From: an uncultured Clostridia bacterium
Lineage (GTDB): Bacteria; Bacillota; Clostridia; Christensenellales; Borkfalkiaceae
Reading direction: 5' to 3'
Length of the DNA stretch: 64,000 nucleotides
Assembly (NCBI GenBank): GCA_934271735.1
Contig: CAKQSB010000002.1
Location: 109,014 to 173,013 of the forward strand
The notes beneath the pieces are model-generated. The model was not told the origin of the DNA. It made no database searches and saw nothing but the letters and a program-made list of their open reading frames with translations. The position numbers and the translations under genes were made by a program. Numbering within the stretch: position 1 is the stretch's first letter; each line of letters opens with the position of its first letter. This document shows, one piece after another, positions 60,648 through 64,000 of the stretch.

Positions 60648-61715
60648 TTATTTCTTTTTAGTGAACAATGCTTTGATTGCGGCGGTTAAATCCGCAAAGG
60701 ACTTTTTCTTCACGGCAAACCAGAAAATTGCAAATCCGCCGAGCCCGGCAACCGCCGCCGAACCGATTACGATACCCGCAATCGCTCCGCCCGAAAGTCC
60801 GTCCTTCTCAGGCTCTATAACCTCGCCGGAGCTTTCGCCCGAATCGGATTCTTTGACGTCCGAAGGAAGTTTTCCGATTGTAAGATCGGTTATTTCGTTT
60901 CCGTCTTTATCAAAGTGTTTTCCGCAGATCTCGCAATCTTTGTGCGCTTTTGTTCCCGTTGTTTCTTTAGTCGCGGGAACTTCGTCTACCCAAGCCCCGA
61001 AGTTATGCGGAGCAAGATCGGTATCCGCTTCTTTTTCTTGCATAGCAAACGCAGCGTTTTCAAATGTGGCGGTATATTTCATTCTGCCTTTTTCTTTGCA
61101 GGTTGCCGCTTTGATTTCCTCTGCCGTTACGGTTGCCGTTTCGCTTTCGATATGGGCGCTGTCGCGCTTGCAAACTCTTTCCGCTTTGCAAGCGTCGTTA
61201 CCCGTCCAGGTATATTTTACTTCGCCGTAGTCGTGACCGAGTTTTTCGCCGTATTCCTCGCCGCAAACCGAGCAAACCGCTTTGTTTTCGCAGGTTGCCG
61301 TTCCGCCCGAGTGATTTGCTTTGTCCAAAATCTCGGAGCAACCGCTATACGTGCATTTGTGATAATGATACGTTCCGTCTGCCGAATTGTGCCATTCGCT
61401 GTCTGCAGTATGCTCGTAATGTCCGGCAGCAGTGATTACAAAACCGCACTTCGCGCATTTAACAGGGTTGGTTTCGTCAGCCTTTTCTCTGTTCGGAGTA
61501 TGTTTTTCGAAATTAAATCTATTATGGCAAGTTGAGCAAGTATCCCAGTGTCCCGAACTGTCTTTTCCGTTGTATTTCGTTGTATTATGCGGTGCAGTAT
61601 TGCCATACGTTGTTCTGCAAACGTCACAAACCGCTTTTGTTGTACAAGTTGCCTTTCCGCCCGAACACTTGCCGTTTTCTTTATGGCTGCTGTCTCTCTT
61701 ACAAGTGCGGGTATG
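60648..61715 (-). CDS. C-terminal part of the frameshifted Cys-rich repeat surface protein
   Basis: Continuation of the gene at 61699-64000 in the -1-shifted frame. After the frameshift at 61716-61717 the frame is open to a stop at 60648 (356 codons): HTRTCKRDSSHKENGKCSGG, CTTKAVCDVCRTTYGN, HWDTCSTCHNRF, CAKCGFVITA, then CSVCGEEYGEKLGHDYG and DCEICGKHFD. The tail is SESGESSGEVIEPEKDG-like, a hydrophobic segment (about 27 residues) and KKK, a membrane anchor. A TTG at about 61328 would be the first start for independent translation. It should be read with the upstream part as one protein. Confidence 0.75.
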   Translation of the reverse strand, partial: HTRTCKRDSSHKENGKCSGGKATCTTKAVCDVCRTTYGNTAPHNTTKYNGKDSSGHWDTCSTCHNRFNFEKHTPNREKADETNPVKCAKCGFVITAAGHYEHTADSEWHNSADGTYHYHKCTYSGCSEILDKANHSGGTATCENKAVCSVCGEEYGEKLGHDYGEVKYTWTGNDACKAERVCKRDSAHIESETATVTAEEIKAATCKEKGRMKYTATFENAAFAMQEKEADTDLAPHNFGAWVDEVPATKETTGTKAHKDCEICGKHFDKDGNEITDLTIGKLPSDVKESDSGESSGEVIEPEKDGLSGGAIAGIVIGSAAVAGLGGFAIFWFAVKKKSFADLTAAIKALFTKKK

Positions 61716-64000
61716 CCGTTCCGTTTCCGTTGCTTGACCAGGCGTTCCAGTCGTGATTATCGTTTGCGGGGATAGTCAACGCGGCTTCGGTCGTTTCGTT
61801 TTTGCTCTCGTCAAAATACTTTTCGCAAACCGAGCATTCGTAATGCGCTTGCATACCCGTTGCCGAACAAGTTGCGGGGATTTCGTCAATCAGATCGCCA
61901 AAGCTATGCGGAACAAGATCGGTATCGACTTCTTTTTCTTGCATAGCAAACGCAGCGTTTTCAAACGTGGCGGTATATTTCATTTTGCCTTTTTCTTTGC
62001 AGGTTGCCGCTTTGATTTCCTCTGCCCTTGCGGTTGCCGTTTCGCTTTCGATATGGGCGCTGTCGTGCTTGCAAACTCTTTCCGCTTTGCAAGCGTCGTT
62101 ACCCGTCCAGGTATATTTTACTTCGCCGTAGTCGTGACCGAGTTTTCCGCCGTATTCCGAGCCGCAAACCGAGCAAACCGCTTTGTTTTCGCAAGTTGCG
62201 GTTCCGCCCGAGCAATTGCCGTTTTCTTTATGGCTGCCGTCTCTCTTGCAAGTGCGGGTATGCGTTCCGTTTCCGTTGCTTGACCAGGCGTTCCAGTCGT
62301 GATTGTCGTTTGCGGGGATAGTCAACGCGGCTTCGGTCGTTTCGTTTTTGCTTTCGTCAAAATACTTGTTGCAAACCGAGCATTTGTAATGCGCTTTCAT
62401 ACCCGATGCCACGCAAGTTGCGGGGATTTCGTCAATCAGATCGCCAAAGCTATGCGGAACAAGATCGGTATCGACTTCTTTTTCTTGCATAGCAAACGCA
62501 GCGTTTTCAAACGCGGCGGTATATTTCATTCTGCCTTTTTCTTTGCAGGTTGCCGCTTTGATTTCCTCTGCCGTTGCGGTTGCCGTTTCGCTTTCGATAT
62601 GGGCGCTGTCGCGCTTGCAAACTCTTTCCGCTTTGCAAGTGTTATCCGTCCAGGTATATTTTACTTCGCCGTAGTCGTGACCGAGTTTTCCGCCGTATTC
62701 CGCGCCGCAAACCGAGCAAACCGCTTTGTTTTCGCAAGTCGCGGTGCCGCCCGAACAATTGCCGTTTTCTTTATGGCTGCTGTCTCTCTTGCAAGTGCGG
62801 GTATGCGTTCCGTCTAAGTTACTTGCCCAAGCGTTCCAGTCGTGATTGTCGTTTGCAGGGATAGTCAACGCGGCTTCGGTGATTTCATTTTCGCTCTCGT
62901 CGAAGTGCTTGTTGCAAATTCTACAATCTTTATGACCTTTTGTTCCCTTTGCTACGCAAGTTGCAGAAACTTCCTCTATCCACTCCCCGAAATCGTGAGC
63001 GTTCGGATTTATTGCGATAGTCAACGCGGCTTCGGTCGTTTCGTTTTTGCTCTCGTCAAAATACTTTTCGCAAACCGAGCATTTATAATGCGCTTTCATA
63101 CCCGTTGCCGAACAGGTTGCGGGGGTTTCTTCAATAAGCGCGCCGAGATTATGGCTTATGGCAACGGTAACGGTTGCAACGTCGCTTGCAAGATAGTTTT
63201 CGTTTTCCGCGTATCTTACTTCATATTCGGCTGCTGCAAGCCCCGAAATCGTACTTGACGCGCAAGCCGTAAAATCCGCGTCGCCGACTTTTCTGTATTC
63301 CATCGCGGTGGTAACGCCGTCGATTGCGCCACTGCCGTCCGTGCACGAAATCGGGTTGGCGAAAAGTCCGACGGGGGCTGATTTCTCTGCCTTGTTGATC
63401 ACGAATTCTTTGGTGAAACTGCCTTCATACGCGCCCTTTCCGGTAACGGTTACGACGTAAGTACCGGCGTCAACGGGTTTGCCGCCCATATCCAACGCAC
63501 CGCCTGCGCCCGCTTTTACCGTGTAACCGACTTCGTAATCGGCGCCAAGAACAAGCGTTCCGCCAAAGGTCGGCTCCTGCGCCGCGGCGTTGAACACTTT
63601 TTCAAGGTCGGTAACAGGCACAAGCTCGTCGGTTATTGCCACCGTGGTCGGATTGACGACTTCATAGTTAATAGTGTCAACGTATATTAATGAATAAGTG
63701 TTATAAATCTCGGGTTTTTGATTGTCCGCGCACAACACATCGTCGATATAAACGGATACGCCGTCTTTGTTTAATACGTGAGACATTCCGTATTCGTCAT
63801 CGACGCGAAGCTGGTTACCATACATATAAGTTCCTTCCGTAAACGTTGCTTCTTCATATCTTTTCCAAGCCGTCCCTTCTTTCTTATACCAGTGACCCAT
63901 GACGTAGGGAAAATTTGCCTGCGTGCCTTCCGTAAAAGTGAACGACGGTTTAACTACGCGTTTTCCATAACCTAATATTTCACCGATGTTTGAAGTTGCC
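61699..64000 (-). CDS. Large Cys-rich repeat surface protein, 5' end off window, frameshifted at 61716
   Basis: The frame is open from the right edge (codon boundary at 63999) to a premature stop at 61699 created by one extra C (minus-strand G) at 61716-61717. Other copies of the repeat have TATGCGTTCC where this has TATGCCGTTCC. Removing it restores a frame through 60648. Content: an MBG/Ig-like region (DYEVGYTVKAG...GTYVVTVTGKGAYEG), then modules with paired Cys (CSVCEKYFDESKN, CRICNKHFDESEN, CSVCGAEYGGKLGHDYG). Two 182-residue modules are nearly identical. Function unknown; surface exposure is inferred from the C-terminal anchor. The frameshift may be a sequencing error or a true inactivation. 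Confidence 0.8.
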   Translation of the reverse strand, partial: ATSNIGEILGYGKRVVKPSFTFTEGTQANFPYVMGHWYKKEGTAWKRYEEATFTEGTYMYGNQLRVDDEYGMSHVLNKDGVSVYIDDVLCADNQKPEIYNTYSLIYVDTINYEVVNPTTVAITDELVPVTDLEKVFNAAAQEPTFGGTLVLGADYEVGYTVKAGAGGALDMGGKPVDAGTYVVTVTGKGAYEGSFTKEFVINKAEKSAPVGLFANPISCTDGSGAIDGVTTAMEYRKVGDADFTACASSTISGLAAAEYEVRYAENENYLASDVATVTVAISHNLGALIEETPATCSATGMKAHYKCSVCEKYFDESKNETTEAALTIAINPNAHDFGEWIEEVSATCVAKGTKGHKDCRICNKHFDESENEITEAALTIPANDNHDWNAWASNLDGTHTRTCKRDSSHKENGNCSGGTATCENKAVCSVCGAEYGGKLGHDYGEVKYTWTDNTCKAERVCKRDSAHIESETATATAEEIKAATCKEKGRMKYTAAFENAAFAMQEKEVDTDLVPHSFGDLIDEIPATCVASGMKAHYKCSVCNKYFDESKNETTEAALTIPANDNHDWNAWSSNGNGTHTRTCKRDGSHKENGNCSGGTATCENKAVCSVCGSEYGGKLGHDYGEVKYTWTGNDACKAERVCKHDSAHIESETATARAEEIKAATCKEKGKMKYTATFENAAFAMQEKEVDTDLVPHSFGDLIDEIPATCSATGMQAHYECSVCEKYFDESKNETTEAALTIPANDNHDWNAWSSNGNGTAYPHL
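61736..62860. repeat. Tandem 546/543-bp intragenic repeat in the Cys-rich gene
   Basis: The segment around GCGTTCCAGTCGTGATT recurs at 61741, 62287 and 62830 (spacing 546 and 543 bp). The two full units are nearly identical at DNA level; a diverged third unit lies at about 60950-61320. Recent duplication or homogenisation is implied. Confidence 0.9.

Overview
The window reads as ordinary Clostridia-type (Firmicutes) chromosome of moderate GC with several accessory islands. Evidence for this placement: the sporulation membrane protein YlbJ, TmcAL, the pta-ackA-yceD-rpmF order, an rpmE-yqhQ-prmC-prfA cluster, a bacterial RNase P RNA, sigma-A promoters (TTGACA, 17 bp, TATAAT) and strong GGAGG-type ribosome binding sites. 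Lipoproteins and surface proteins with Ser/Glu/Asp-rich linkers suggest an uncultured gut-type clostridium. I cannot name a genus.

Layout. 1-9.3 kb is housekeeping: partial rarA, ylbJ, coaD, rsmD, queH, an mreB-like gene, maf, rnpB, prfA, a fused yqhQ-prmC gene and rpmE. 9.3-20 kb holds a zinc-type dehydrogenase lacking catalytic zinc ligands, a PAP2 phosphatase next to a DUF368 undecaprenyl-phosphate transporter, a DMT exporter, rpmF-yceD, ackA-pta, tmcAL, a small AT-rich XRE/SLOG cassette and an SDR gene. 20-27.9 kb holds a DUF1275 protein, purA, purB, a YfhO-like membrane protein and tRNA-Ala, and is bracketed by two inverted copies of a 282-bp repeat with terminal inverted repeats. 27.9-34.7 kb is a complete but unusual F1Fo ATP synthase operon: a DUF1275 gene leads it, the c subunit has a signal-peptide-like extension, and the delta C-terminal domain is fused to alpha with no separate atpH. 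34.8-43.4 kb holds a LysR regulator, a lipoprotein, an ECF sigma/anti-sigma pair sharing a promoter motif with that lipoprotein, an SGNH esterase and a giant lipoprotein.

44-51.3 kb is a defence-like island: an RHS remnant, a TIR-NTPase-HD protein and, 47 bp upstream in the same operon, an HD-RyR-SLOG protein. TIR plus SLOG suggests a Thoeris-like nucleotide-signal immune system with a different effector. This is the most notable find.

51.5-64 kb holds an ABC importer with a TM1266-like regulator behind a 330-nt structured leader, an AraC regulator, and three secreted/surface genes (carbohydrate-binding surface protein, sialate O-acetylesterase-like lipoprotein, and a Cys-rich repeat protein split by a 1-bp frameshift and running off the right edge). 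Two of these are divergently transcribed from matching promoter motifs.
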